Assembly (NCBI RefSeq): GCF_006542765.1
Contig: NZ_SKCD01000055.1
Span: forward strand, 1-64,000
Reading direction: 5' to 3'
From: Paenibacillus luteus
GTDB lineage: Bacteria; Bacillota; Bacilli; Paenibacillales; Paenibacillaceae
Length of the DNA stretch: 64,000 bases
Shown: positions 8,731 through 17,122 of the stretch, in pieces
How positions within the stretch are numbered: position 1 is the stretch's first letter
Layout: the number at the start of each line of letters is the position of its first letter
Notes under the pieces: model-generated
Told to the model about the DNA's origin: nothing
Database searches by the model: none
The model's input: only the letters and a program-made list of their open reading frames with translations
Made by a program: the position numbers and the translations under genes

Positions 8731-9954
8731 ATGTCTAAACCAAAAGTATTCGAGAAGCCGATAGGCGTTAAAGATTATTTACCAGGTGCAGTCGCTAAGC
8801 TGCGCCATATTGAGCGTCAAGTTCTGGCTTGTATGCAGGGCTGGGGCTATGAGCAAATTATAACACCAACGATGGAATATTATGATACGGTCGGCGTCGC
8901 AAGCTCCACGTCTGATCAGAAGCTGTTCAAGCTGCTTAACAATCGGGGGACAACGCTTGTACTGCGCTCGGATATGACCGCGCCGATTGCACGGGTGGTA
9001 TCTTCCCTATTGAAGCAAGCGGAATTTCCGCAGCGCTTGTCCTATCACGCCAACGTATACCGCGCGATTGAAGAAGAAGCGGGACGCGAGGCGGAGTTTT
9101 TCCAAACGGGCGTAGAGCTTGTTGGCGATTCCTCCGCGGAAGCGGATGCGGAGGTTGTTGCTCTTGCAATCGCGTCATTGAAAGCTGCGGGTGTTGAGCG
9201 CTTTAAGATCGCCATCGGGCATGTCGGTTTCCTTAACGGTTTGATGGAGGAGTCGCTGCCAGGACGTCCGGAAGCACAGGAGCAGCTCAAGAGCTGTCTG
9301 CTGGGCCGCGATTTTGTAGGTTACCGCAAGCAATTGCGCGAGCTTGACATCGAGGAGTCGGTGCAAGCCGAGCTCGAGGGCATTTTGCGCTTGCGCGGTG
9401 GCCAGGAAATTTGTGATCAAGCGCTGCAGCTAAACGTAGACGCTAATGCACGGGCATCGATTTCTCATCTTTGCGAAATCTGGGATGTGCTTAAGGCGTA
9501 CGGCGTATGCGAGCATGTGCTGATCGACCTGACGATGATTGGAGATTTTTCTTATTATACAGGTATGACATTCGAAGGTTATGCAGCGGATCTAGGCTTC
9601 CCGGTTGTGAGCGGCGGACGCTATGATAATTTGCTGGCTCAATTCGGCAGACCGGCACCGGCAACGGGCTTTGCGCTTAAGACAACGCGTATACTGGAGC
9701 TGCTAGGCGATCATGCGGAGCTTGAGCCTGAGCGTACGCTTGTCGTTTACGATACAGCAGGACGCGGTGAGGCGCTTGTTAAAGCCCAGGAGCTGCGCTC
9801 GGAAGGCATTAATGTGGTAACGGAGCGGTCGGAAGGAAGAAATGAGGCACTTGAGCAAGTGATTGCTAACGGATCAGAGAAGTCTTTCACCTATAAAGGA
9901 GTCGCGTATACGAGCATGCTCACGTTTATGAATAAAGGAGGCAGCGCCACATGA
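8731..9954 (+). CDS. hisZ: ATP phosphoribosyltransferase regulatory subunit
   Basis: 407-residue HisRS-like protein. KPIGVKDYLPG at the N-terminus, LRSDMTAPIARV (class II synthetase motif 2 region) and YYTGMTFEGYAADLGFPVVSGGRYDNL are typical of HisZ, which lacks aminoacylation but forms the octamer that activates and gives histidine feedback to short HisG. Ribosome site AAGGTGAT. It overlaps hisG by 4 bases (ATGA), so the two subunits are coupled. Confidence 0.94.
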   Translation: MSKPKVFEKPIGVKDYLPGAVAKLRHIERQVLACMQGWGYEQIITPTMEYYDTVGVASSTSDQKLFKLLNNRGTTLVLRSDMTAPIARVVSSLLKQAEFPQRLSYHANVYRAIEEEAGREAEFFQTGVELVGDSSAEADAEVVALAIASLKAAGVERFKIAIGHVGFLNGLMEESLPGRPEAQEQLKSCLLGRDFVGYRKQLRELDIEESVQAELEGILRLRGGQEICDQALQLNVDANARASISHLCEIWDVLKAYGVCEHVLIDLTMIGDFSYYTGMTFEGYAADLGFPVVSGGRYDNLLAQFGRPAPATGFALKTTRILELLGDHAELEPERTLVVYDTAGRGEALVKAQELRSEGINVVTERSEGRNEALEQVIANGSEKSFTYKGVAYTSMLTFMNKGGSAT

Positions 9955-10595
9955 GCGGACAAACAAAGGATATTTTGAAAGTGGCGATGCCGAAGGGACG
10001 TATCTATAAGGTGGCATCGAAGCTGTTCCGGGAAGCGGGACTGCCGATTCCAAGTGACTTTGATGATACGCGCAAGCTGATCATTGAGCTGCCGGAGGTT
10101 GGCATGGAGTTTATTATGGCCAAACCGGTTGACGTTCCAACCTATGTAGAATACGGCGTAGCGGATATCGGCATTGTCGGCAAAGATGTGCTGATGGAAG
10201 AAAACAAGGACGTATACGAGCTGCTGGATCTTGGCATTGCCAAATGCCGCATGTCAGTTATCGGAATGCCAGACTGGAAGCCTACGATGAATCCGCGCGT
10301 GGCGACGAAGTATCCGAACGTAGCATCTGCGTATTTCCGTGAACTTGGCCAGCAGGTCGAAGTGATCAAGCTTAATGGTTCCATCGAGCTTGCTCCTATG
10401 ATCGGCCTGGCAGATCGAATTGTCGATATGGTGGAGACCGGCCAAACATTGCGCGAGAATGGTCTGGTGGAGATGGAGTCGATCTTCGGCATCACGAGCC
10501 GTCTGATTGCGAACCGGGTAAGCTACCGGATGAAAAATGACGTTATTCAGAGCCTGTGCGATCGGTTGTCGGCTACGCTTGCTACTCGAGTTTAG
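9951..10595 (+). CDS. hisG: ATP phosphoribosyltransferase, short form
   Basis: 214-residue catalytic subunit of the first step of histidine synthesis (ATP + PRPP). KVAMPKGRIYK opens the protein; ADIGIVGKDVLME and RIVDMVETGQTLRENGL are conserved ligand-binding segments. It lacks the C-terminal regulatory domain of long HisG, consistent with dependence on HisZ encoded immediately upstream. Confidence 0.95.
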   Translation: MSGQTKDILKVAMPKGRIYKVASKLFREAGLPIPSDFDDTRKLIIELPEVGMEFIMAKPVDVPTYVEYGVADIGIVGKDVLMEENKDVYELLDLGIAKCRMSVIGMPDWKPTMNPRVATKYPNVASAYFRELGQQVEVIKLNGSIELAPMIGLADRIVDMVETGQTLRENGLVEMESIFGITSRLIANRVSYRMKNDVIQSLCDRLSATLATRV

Positions 10596-10668
10596 CTTGA
10601 AGCCTTGGTGTGGATGAGATTTATCATATGAAAAAATAAATATTTTGGGTTTGGAAGGAGCGGATAGC

Positions 10669-11955
10669 ATGCGCATCATGCGGGCGGAGCAGTTTGGATT
10701 GAAGCGCGAGGTGGAGTATGGAACACCGGAGCAAAATGAGGCGGCCTTAAGGATCGTCGCAGACGTAAAGGCCGAGGGGGATGCGGCATTGCTGCGGTAT
10801 ACGGAGCAGCATGACCGAGTGAAGCTGGATGCGGAATCGCTGCGCGTGACGCAGGAAGAGATTCAGGCGGCGTATGAGAAGGTCGACGCCGCGTTTCTCA
10901 CGGCGATTCGCGAAGCGGCCGTGAATGTTCGGGTATTCCACGAGAAGCAAATGCGGACCTCGTGGATGGACCTGCAGCAGGACGGAACGCTGCTCGGGCA
11001 GATCATGCGACCGCTGAAGCGGGTCGGCGTGTACGTGCCCGGAGGCAAGGCGGCTTATCCGTCGTCCGTGCTGATGAATGTGATTCCGGCACAAGTAGCC
11101 GGCGTGCCGGAGATCGTCATGGTGACGCCGCCAGCAACCGGCGGCACCGCAGGCATCGACCCGTATATTCTCGTTGCCGCCGCGGAAGCGGGCGTCAAGG
11201 AGATGTACCGGGTCGGAGGCGCACAAGCCATTGCCGCGCTTGCGTACGGCACGGCGAGCATTGCTCCGGTCGATAAGATCTGCGGACCGGGCAATATTTA
11301 CGTGGCGCTGGCGAAGCGCGCCGTATTCGGCGCCGTCGATATCGACAGCATCGCCGGGCCAAGTGAGATCGTCGTGCTTGCTGACGATTCAGCTGATCCC
11401 GCGTACGTAGCTGCGGATCTGCTGTCACAGGCGGAGCACGATGAGATGGCTTCGGCGATTCTCGTTACGCCATCGCAACAGCTTGCGGAAGCGGTCGCTG
11501 CCGAAGTGGAGCGCCAGCTGTCCACGCTGCCGCGCCAAGAGATCGCGCGCAGCTCCATCGACAGCTACGGCGCCGTATTGCTCGTCGATTCGCTGGAAGC
11601 GGGCATCGACGTCGTTAACCAACTCGCACCTGAGCACCTAGAGGTGCTGACGGTTGATCCGATGCGCCTGCTCGGCTACATTCAGAACGCAGGAGCGATC
11701 TTCCTCGGGCCGTACAGCTCGGAGCCGGTAGGCGATTATTTTGCCGGACCTAATCACATTATCCCGACCAACGGTACGGCAAGATTCTCCTCGCCGGTCA
11801 ACGTCGACGATTTCCTGAAAAAATCGAGCTTGATTTACTATAGCAAAGAAGCACTGCTTGCCAACGGAGAAAAAATCATGACGTTGGCTCGCCACGAAGG
11901 GCTTGAAGGACACGCGCGTGCGATCGAGATTCGTTTGGAGAAGGAACGCGGGTAG
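10669..11955 (+). CDS. hisD: histidinol dehydrogenase
   Basis: 428 residues; performs the last two NAD-dependent oxidations to histidine. YVPGGKAAYPSSVLM, GGAQAIAALAYGT and KICGPGNIYVALAKR are family motifs, with zinc-ligand regions SQAEHDE and APEHLE. The ATG at 10669 follows GGAAGGAG; an upstream TTG at 10645 is in frame but unsupported. Base composition is notably G+C-rich compared with its neighbours. It is followed by a ~160-base gap containing a palindromic repeat. Confidence 0.95.
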   Translation: MRIMRAEQFGLKREVEYGTPEQNEAALRIVADVKAEGDAALLRYTEQHDRVKLDAESLRVTQEEIQAAYEKVDAAFLTAIREAAVNVRVFHEKQMRTSWMDLQQDGTLLGQIMRPLKRVGVYVPGGKAAYPSSVLMNVIPAQVAGVPEIVMVTPPATGGTAGIDPYILVAAAEAGVKEMYRVGGAQAIAALAYGTASIAPVDKICGPGNIYVALAKRAVFGAVDIDSIAGPSEIVVLADDSADPAYVAADLLSQAEHDEMASAILVTPSQQLAEAVAAEVERQLSTLPRQEIARSSIDSYGAVLLVDSLEAGIDVVNQLAPEHLEVLTVDPMRLLGYIQNAGAIFLGPYSSEPVGDYFAGPNHIIPTNGTARFSSPVNVDDFLKKSSLIYYSKEALLANGEKIMTLARHEGLEGHARAIEIRLEKERG

Positions 11956-11956
11956 T

Positions 11957-12062
11957 CTTTTAAAATATAGGAAAGTACATGATTTCACTATACTTTCTCT
12001 ATATTTCTGCGAATGAAACGCGCTGCGCCGCCAACGGACATAGACAGCCGTTTCACCTTGAC
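11957..12062. repeat. palindromic intergenic repeat, hisD-hisB
   Basis: Begins AAAATATAGGAAAGTA, which folds against TATACTTTCTCTATAT (first hairpin), followed by GAAACG ... CGTTTC (second hairpin). A related but rearranged copy lies between hisH and hisF. From memory it resembles a dispersed repeat of Paenibacillus genomes; this was not checked. Confidence 0.6.
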
Positions 12063-12116
12063 GATATAAGCAGCAACTGAACTTAACTAAACTTATCGCA
12101 GGAAGAAGGAATAAAG

Positions 12117-12716
12117 ATGTCAGAGAACCAAGTACGCGAAGCATCGGTAGCGCGCAAGACGAATGAGACGGACATTAAGCTTACATTTACAGTAGACGGA
12201 TCGGGCCAGACCAAACTTGATACGGATGTGCCTTTCCTTAACCATATGCTTGACCTGTTCACGAAGCATGGCCAATTTAATTTGGAGCTGGAAGCACGCG
12301 GCGATATCGATATTGATGACCACCATACGGTAGAGGACATCGGGATTTGCATCGGTCAGACGCTTCGCGAGGCTCTTGGCGACAAGCGCGGAATCAAGCG
12401 TTATGCCAGCGTATTCGTACCGATGGACGAAGCGCTTGCGCAGGTCATTATCGACGTCAGCAACCGTCCGCATTTTGAGTACCGCGCGGAATATCCTTCA
12501 TCACAGGTAGGCAGCTTCTCGACGGAGCTTGTACACGAGTTCCTGTGGAAGCTGGCATTGGAAGCACGCATTACGCTTCACGTTATCGTTCACTATGGCC
12601 AAAACACGCATCACATGATTGAAGCGGTGTTCAAGGCGCTTGGACGTGCGCTGGATGAAGCAACGACCATCGATCCACGCGTGACAGGAGTACCTTCGAC
12701 GAAGGGAGTGCTATAG
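12117..12716 (+). CDS. hisB: imidazoleglycerol-phosphate dehydratase
   Basis: 199 residues, a monofunctional HisB. PFLNHMLDLFTKHGQ, DIDDHHTVEDIGI and the later HHMIEAVFKALGRAL contain the Mn-coordinating histidines. Ribosome site AGGAAGAAGGA. Ends one base before hisH. Confidence 0.96.
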   Translation: MSENQVREASVARKTNETDIKLTFTVDGSGQTKLDTDVPFLNHMLDLFTKHGQFNLELEARGDIDIDDHHTVEDIGICIGQTLREALGDKRGIKRYASVFVPMDEALAQVIIDVSNRPHFEYRAEYPSSQVGSFSTELVHEFLWKLALEARITLHVIVHYGQNTHHMIEAVFKALGRALDEATTIDPRVTGVPSTKGVL

Positions 12717-12717
12717 G

Positions 12718-13317
12718 ATGATTGCCATCATCGATTACGGCATGGGCAACCTGCACAGCGTAAGCAAAGCAGTGGAGCGACTCGGCTATGAAGCCGTTAT
12801 TACGGCAGATCCCGCGGTGATCGCGGCAGCGGACAGAGCGATCCTTCCAGGCGTAGGCGCTTTTGGCGACGCGATGCAGAACCTTCGCGAGACGAAGCTG
12901 GATGAGGTGGCGAAAGCTTATGCAGCCTCCGGTAAGCCAATGCTCGGCATTTGCCTTGGCATGCAGCTGTTGTTTAGCGAGAGCGAGGAATACGGTACGA
13001 ACGAGGGCTTGAATTTGCTTCCCGGCAAAGTTGTACGCTTCGCAGGCGATTACAAAATTCCGCATATGGGCTGGAACAAGCTATCGTTCCTGCAAGGCCA
13101 GTCGCCGCTATTCAGCGGTTTGACAGAGGGGCATGTTTATTTCGTCCACTCCTTCCACGTGAAGCCGGAGCTTTCCTCCGATCTGCTGGCAACAACGGAT
13201 TATTATCAACAGGTCACGGCTATCGTTGGGCGCGGAAATGTGTACGGCATGCAGTTCCATCCGGAGAAGAGCGGAGAGCTAGGCATGCAGCTGCTCGGCA
13301 ATTTTCTGAAAATGTAG
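12718..13317 (+). CDS. hisH: imidazole glycerol phosphate synthase, glutaminase subunit
   Basis: 199-residue class I glutamine amidotransferase that feeds ammonia to HisF. IIDYGMGNLHSV at the N-terminus, the nucleophile Cys in MLGICLGMQLLF and the His-Glu pair in QFHPEKSGELG are present. In B. subtilis and most relatives hisA follows; here the next gene is hisF after a 275-base gap. Confidence 0.96.
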   Translation: MIAIIDYGMGNLHSVSKAVERLGYEAVITADPAVIAAADRAILPGVGAFGDAMQNLRETKLDEVAKAYAASGKPMLGICLGMQLLFSESEEYGTNEGLNLLPGKVVRFAGDYKIPHMGWNKLSFLQGQSPLFSGLTEGHVYFVHSFHVKPELSSDLLATTDYYQQVTAIVGRGNVYGMQFHPEKSGELGMQLLGNFLKM

Positions 13318-13592
13318 GGAAGTATAGGAGTTTGCTCATACTTTCTCTACACGTTTCGCAGAAACGATGGCGTCTACAGAAAGGACGCCGTCAGGCGTTT
13401 CTTCTTAAAATATAAGAATTTATAAGTTTGTTAGCTTATAAAGGGCATATATTTCACCGTCAAAGCTACTTCAGTGTCAAAAGGACGCCGAAGGCGTTTT
13501 TGCTTGAGCTTGAAGGTAGTGCGGGTCTATAGGAGCTGCGGCATTTGAGATAGAGATTAAGCCTGGTTAACAGGCATAAAGGAGAGGGCAAC
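13318..13592. repeat. hisH-hisF gap with palindromic repeats in place of hisA
   Basis: Contains a hairpin GAAGTATAGGAG ... TCATACTTTCTCTA similar to the hisD-hisB repeat, then AAAATATAAGAATTTATAAG pairing with CTTATAAAG, and two short GGACGCCG...GGCGTTT hairpins. No reading frame with HisA features is present in either strand. Confidence 0.55.
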
Positions 13593-14351
13593 ATGCTGGC
13601 AAAACGTATTATTCCTTGTCTGGACGTGAAGGACGGCCGCGTGGTGAAGGGCGTCAACTTCGTAAATCTGCGCGATGCGGGAGATCCCGTCGAGCTGGCG
13701 GCTACTTACGACCAAGAGGGCGCTGACGAACTTGTGTTTTTGGACATCTCGGCTTCTGTTGAAGGGCGCGCCACGATGATTGAGGTCGTCAAGCGGACGG
13801 CAGGCGAAATCACGATCCCGTTCACGGTAGGCGGCGGCATTTCTCATGTCGATGACATGAAGCGTCTGCTTCGTGCAGGCGCGGACAAAATCGGCATTAA
13901 TACGGCGGCTGTTTTGAATCCGACCTTAGTGAAAGAGGGATCGCGCAAGTTCGGCTCGCAGTGCATTGTCGTGGCGATTGACGCCAAGTTCAATGCCGAG
14001 TGGGGCGAGTGGGAGGTCTACACCCACGGCGGACGCAAGACGACAGGAATTAAGGCGCTGGAATGGGCGCGTGAAGTTGAACGGTTAGGTGCGGGCGAGA
14101 TTTTGCTCACGAGCATGGATGCGGACGGAACGAAGGATGGCTTCGATATTAAGCTTACACAAGCGGTATCCGATTCGCTTGGCATCCCGGTTATCGCTTC
14201 AGGCGGAGCGGGACGGATTGAGCATTTTAACGATGTGTTCCAGCAAGCACACGCGGACGCAGCGCTAGCCGCGACCATTTTTCACTATAAAGAGATGACC
14301 ATCCGCGAAGTGAAGGACGATTTGCGGCTGAAGGGAGTAGAAGTACGATGA
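13593..14351 (+). CDS. hisF: imidazole glycerol phosphate synthase, cyclase subunit
   Basis: 252-residue TIM barrel. The start MLAKRIIPCLDVKDGRVVKG and the second-half motif TSMDADGTKDGFDIKL identify HisF and not its paralogue HisA: Asp in IPCLD and Asp in MDADGTKDG are the catalytic positions. Overlaps hisI by 4 bases. Confidence 0.96.
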   Translation: MLAKRIIPCLDVKDGRVVKGVNFVNLRDAGDPVELAATYDQEGADELVFLDISASVEGRATMIEVVKRTAGEITIPFTVGGGISHVDDMKRLLRAGADKIGINTAAVLNPTLVKEGSRKFGSQCIVVAIDAKFNAEWGEWEVYTHGGRKTTGIKALEWAREVERLGAGEILLTSMDADGTKDGFDIKLTQAVSDSLGIPVIASGGAGRIEHFNDVFQQAHADAALAATIFHYKEMTIREVKDDLRLKGVEVR

Positions 14352-15040
14352 CCAAAAACAACCAAAGCGAGCTAATCTCCAGCATTAAGTGGGATGACGC
14401 GGGACTCGTGCCTGCCATCGTTCAGGATGCACAAAGCAAAGAAGTGCTTATGATGGCGTATATGAATCAGGAATCACTGAAGCTTTCGGTAGAGTCCGGC
14501 GTAACTTGGTTTTGGAGCCGTTCGCGAAATGAGCTATGGAACAAGGGTGCAACAAGCGGCCACACGCAGCGCATCACCTCCTTGGCTTATGATTGCGATG
14601 GCGATACGCTGCTTGTTAAAGTAGAGCAGAAGGGGCCAGCTTGCCACACGGGACGCTACAGTTGCTTCTTCAATTCCGTTCAGGTAGCTGGGAACGAAGC
14701 AGCTTCCTCAGACACTGCAGCAGCGTCAGCAGACCGCTTCGCTACGCTCGGACAGCTAGAGAGCGTGATTGCAGAACGTTACGCAGAGCGCCCTGAGGGC
14801 TCTTACACGTCGTACCTGTTCGATAAAGGCGTAGATAAAATTTTGAAAAAAGTTGGCGAGGAAGCATCGGAAGTTATCATCGCGGCCAAAAATAAAGACA
14901 ACGACGAGCTGCGCAGCGAAACCGGCGATCTTATTTTCCACTTGATGGTGCTGCTTCGCGAGCGCGGCCTGCCGCTGGATGATGTCATCAGCGAGATTCA
15001 TAGCCGCCATGGCAAACCGACAACGAACAAAATGAGATAG
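14348..15040 (+). CDS. hisI: bifunctional PRA-CH / PRA-PH (HisIE)
   Basis: 230 residues joining two steps. The N-terminal phosphoribosyl-AMP cyclohydrolase part has VLMMAYMNQES, WFWSRSRNELWNKGATSGH, DCDGDTLLVK and the zinc cysteines of GPACHTGRYSCF. The C-terminal phosphoribosyl-ATP pyrophosphatase part has SYTSYLFDKG and KKVGEEASEVIIAAKN. An Ala/Ser-rich linker lies near residues 115-130. Confidence 0.95.
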   Translation: MTKNNQSELISSIKWDDAGLVPAIVQDAQSKEVLMMAYMNQESLKLSVESGVTWFWSRSRNELWNKGATSGHTQRITSLAYDCDGDTLLVKVEQKGPACHTGRYSCFFNSVQVAGNEAASSDTAAASADRFATLGQLESVIAERYAERPEGSYTSYLFDKGVDKILKKVGEEASEVIIAAKNKDNDELRSETGDLIFHLMVLLRERGLPLDDVISEIHSRHGKPTTNKMR

Positions 15041-15081
15041 CGGAAGCATTCAAAATATGAAAGAGAAAGGCCGGTATCTCT

Positions 15082-15888
15082 ATGTTTATCGATTACCATA
15101 CTCATCATGCCCGCTGCGGCCATGCAGTTGGCGAGCTGGAGGAGTACGTACGCAAAGGAATAGAGATTGGACTTGTGCAGCTTGGTCTCTCCGACCACAT
15201 GCCGCTGCTCCACGTCGATCCTGCCACGTATTACCCGGAGATGGCGATGCCGATGGATGAGCTTCCCCGTTATGTGGAAGAATGCCTAGAGCTGAAAGAG
15301 AAGTATAAGGGGCAAATCGATATCCGCGTGGGCTTGGAAGGCGACTATATCGAAAGCAGCGAGGAGAAAATTGAGGCGATTGTTAAAGCGTACCCTTGGG
15401 ATTACGTCATTGGATCGGTTCATTTTCTCGGTGAATGGGATATTACCGATTTCAGGCAGACTGCTGGCTGGGAAGGCCGTGACCGCATGGCGGTTTATGA
15501 GCAATACTACAGCAATATCGCTAAAGCGGCGGCAACCGGATTTTATGATTATATCGGTCACATTGATGTCATAAAGCGATTCGGCTACGCGCCTGAGGGG
15601 GATGTGACCCATTTGGAAAATGCCGCGCTGGAGGCCGTCAAGCGCCATGGCATGGCTATCGAGCTTAATGCTTCGGGTCTGCGCACGCCTGCCGCTGAGA
15701 TGTTTCCTAGCCGCCGGATGCTGGAATATGCAAGGGATTTGGGCATTCCTCTCACTGTGGGCTCGGATGCTCACCAGCCTGAAAGGCTCGGCCAATACCT
15801 TGATCAAGCCTACGCATTGCTAAAGGATATCGGATATTCGCAGCTAGCGACATTTAATTGTCGAAAATTAGTGATGATTGATTTTTGA
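15082..15888 (+). CDS. hisJ: histidinol-phosphatase, PHP type
   Basis: 268 residues. The metal-binding DYHTHHARCGHA motif, GLSDHMPL, DYVIGSVHFL, YIGHIDVIKRF and LTVGSDAHQP are the PHP-family metal ligands. It completes the his pathway and sits 41 bases after hisI in the same direction. No terminator follows before the prs promoter. Confidence 0.9.
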   Translation: MFIDYHTHHARCGHAVGELEEYVRKGIEIGLVQLGLSDHMPLLHVDPATYYPEMAMPMDELPRYVEECLELKEKYKGQIDIRVGLEGDYIESSEEKIEAIVKAYPWDYVIGSVHFLGEWDITDFRQTAGWEGRDRMAVYEQYYSNIAKAAATGFYDYIGHIDVIKRFGYAPEGDVTHLENAALEAVKRHGMAIELNASGLRTPAAEMFPSRRMLEYARDLGIPLTVGSDAHQPERLGQYLDQAYALLKDIGYSQLATFNCRKLVMIDF

Positions 15889-15912
15889 TATATCGTAAAT
15901 TCCATGTATAAT
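15885..15912 (+). promoter_or_regulatory. predicted prs promoter
   Basis: TTGATA, 16-base spacer, TATAAT, overlapping the hisJ stop region. The ~85-base leader downstream folds CCTTGTCG against CGGCAAGG (15929-15951), with no T run. Confidence 0.7.
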
Positions 15913-16006
15913 ATAGATGATCAATCAAGCCTTGTCGAATGATCCGGCAAGGACGAGTACTTGTTCCGTAAAATAATTAATTGGTTTTAACGCTCAGGAG
16001 GGTATC

Positions 16007-16957
16007 ATGTTAAGCGACAAGGTGCGTATTTTTTCGGGTTCGTCTAATCCGGTATTGGCTCAGAAAATTAGTGCAGAGCTTGGTCTGACGCTAGGTGCGA
16101 TCAAGATGTCCCGTTTCAAAAGCGGAGAGATTTACGTGCATTACGAGGAAACGATTCGGAATTGCGACGTATTTCTAGTGCAATCATTCTCGCATCCCAT
16201 CAACGAGCATTTTGTCGAATTGCTTGTGATGATCGATGCGGCGAAGCGTGCTTCCGCCAGAACGGTCAACATCATCATGCCGTATTACGGTTATGCGCGT
16301 CAGGAGCGCAAAGCGGCACCACGGGAGCCGATTTCAGCTAAAATGCTGGCGGATGTGCTCACGACTGTTGGAGCGAACCGCGTAATCACAATCGATCTTC
16401 ATGCTCCGGCTATTCAAGGCTTCTTCAACATTCCGGTCGATCATATGACTGCGCTTGATCTTATCAGCGATTACTTGAAGTCGAAAAACATCAAGAACCC
16501 GGTTGTTGTATCGCCGGATGCAGGACGTGCTTCAACCGCGGAGAAGCTGGCGAACTACTTGGATACATCGTTTGCGATTATGATTAAGAAACGCCCTGCG
16601 CACAACGAATCGGTTATTACACACGTCATTGGGGACGTTGAAGGCCAGACTCCGATTATTATCGAGGATCTGATCGACACCGGCACTACGATTGTGAACG
16701 TTGTGGAAAGCCTGAAGGAGCGCGGTGCAGAGGATGTTTATGTATGCGCAACGCACCCTTTATTCTCCGGCTCGGCCATTGAGCGTTTGGATCATCCCCA
16801 TATTAAGGAAGTCATCGTTACGGACTCCATCAGCTTGCCGGAATCGACGCCGGAACGTTTCAAAGTGCTCTCTGTAGCGCCGCTTCTTGCGGAAGCTACG
16901 CGCATTATTTTAGAGGGCGGCTCGATCAGTACTTTGTTCAAAAGCAGTGGCGTATAA
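16007..16957 (+). CDS. prs: ribose-phosphate pyrophosphokinase
   Basis: 316 residues; makes PRPP from ribose-5-P and ATP, feeding histidine, purine, pyrimidine and NAD synthesis. IFSGSSNPVLAQKI, YYGYARQERKA, the metal-binding VITIDLHAPAIQGFF and the PRPP loop IIEDLIDTGTTIV are present. Strong AGGAGGG site. In B. subtilis the main prs is elsewhere, next to glmU, so a copy beside the his operon may be a second paralogue; this cannot be decided from the window. Confidence 0.93.
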   Translation: MLSDKVRIFSGSSNPVLAQKISAELGLTLGAIKMSRFKSGEIYVHYEETIRNCDVFLVQSFSHPINEHFVELLVMIDAAKRASARTVNIIMPYYGYARQERKAAPREPISAKMLADVLTTVGANRVITIDLHAPAIQGFFNIPVDHMTALDLISDYLKSKNIKNPVVVSPDAGRASTAEKLANYLDTSFAIMIKKRPAHNESVITHVIGDVEGQTPIIIEDLIDTGTTIVNVVESLKERGAEDVYVCATHPLFSGSAIERLDHPHIKEVIVTDSISLPESTPERFKVLSVAPLLAEATRIILEGGSISTLFKSSGV

Positions 16958-17002
16958 GCGTCTTAACGGGATGCGTAGTATGCAAAATGAATAGCAAGGC
17001 TG

Positions 17003-17044
17003 CGGGAAATCGCGGGTGGTGCATTTGCCGTCCGCGATTTTCCC
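17003..17044 (+). terminator. hairpin after prs
   Basis: GGGAAATCGCGG pairs with CCGCGATTTTCCC around a 17-base loop. It lacks a proper T run, so termination is uncertain. Confidence 0.4.
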
Positions 17045-17077
17045 ACATATTCTTTCGTGTTCGGATGGGTATGGCTA

Positions 17078-17086
17078 TGGTATAAT
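17078..17086 (+). promoter_or_regulatory. extended -10 promoter before the TPR gene
   Basis: TGGTATAAT, 37 bases before the chosen GTG start; the -35 is weak. Confidence 0.5.
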
Positions 17087-17122
17087 CGTAGAAAATCGGA
17101 AGTAACGGGAGGTGCCTTGCGG

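Noticed and set aside
13593..14351. The hisF gene as a fused or dual HisA/HisF
   Set aside because: Length and motifs (IPCLDVKDGRVVKG, TSMDADGTKDG) are those of ordinary HisF.
15929..15951. Terminator between hisJ and prs
   Set aside because: The 8-bp hairpin has no T run and lies downstream of the prs promoter.
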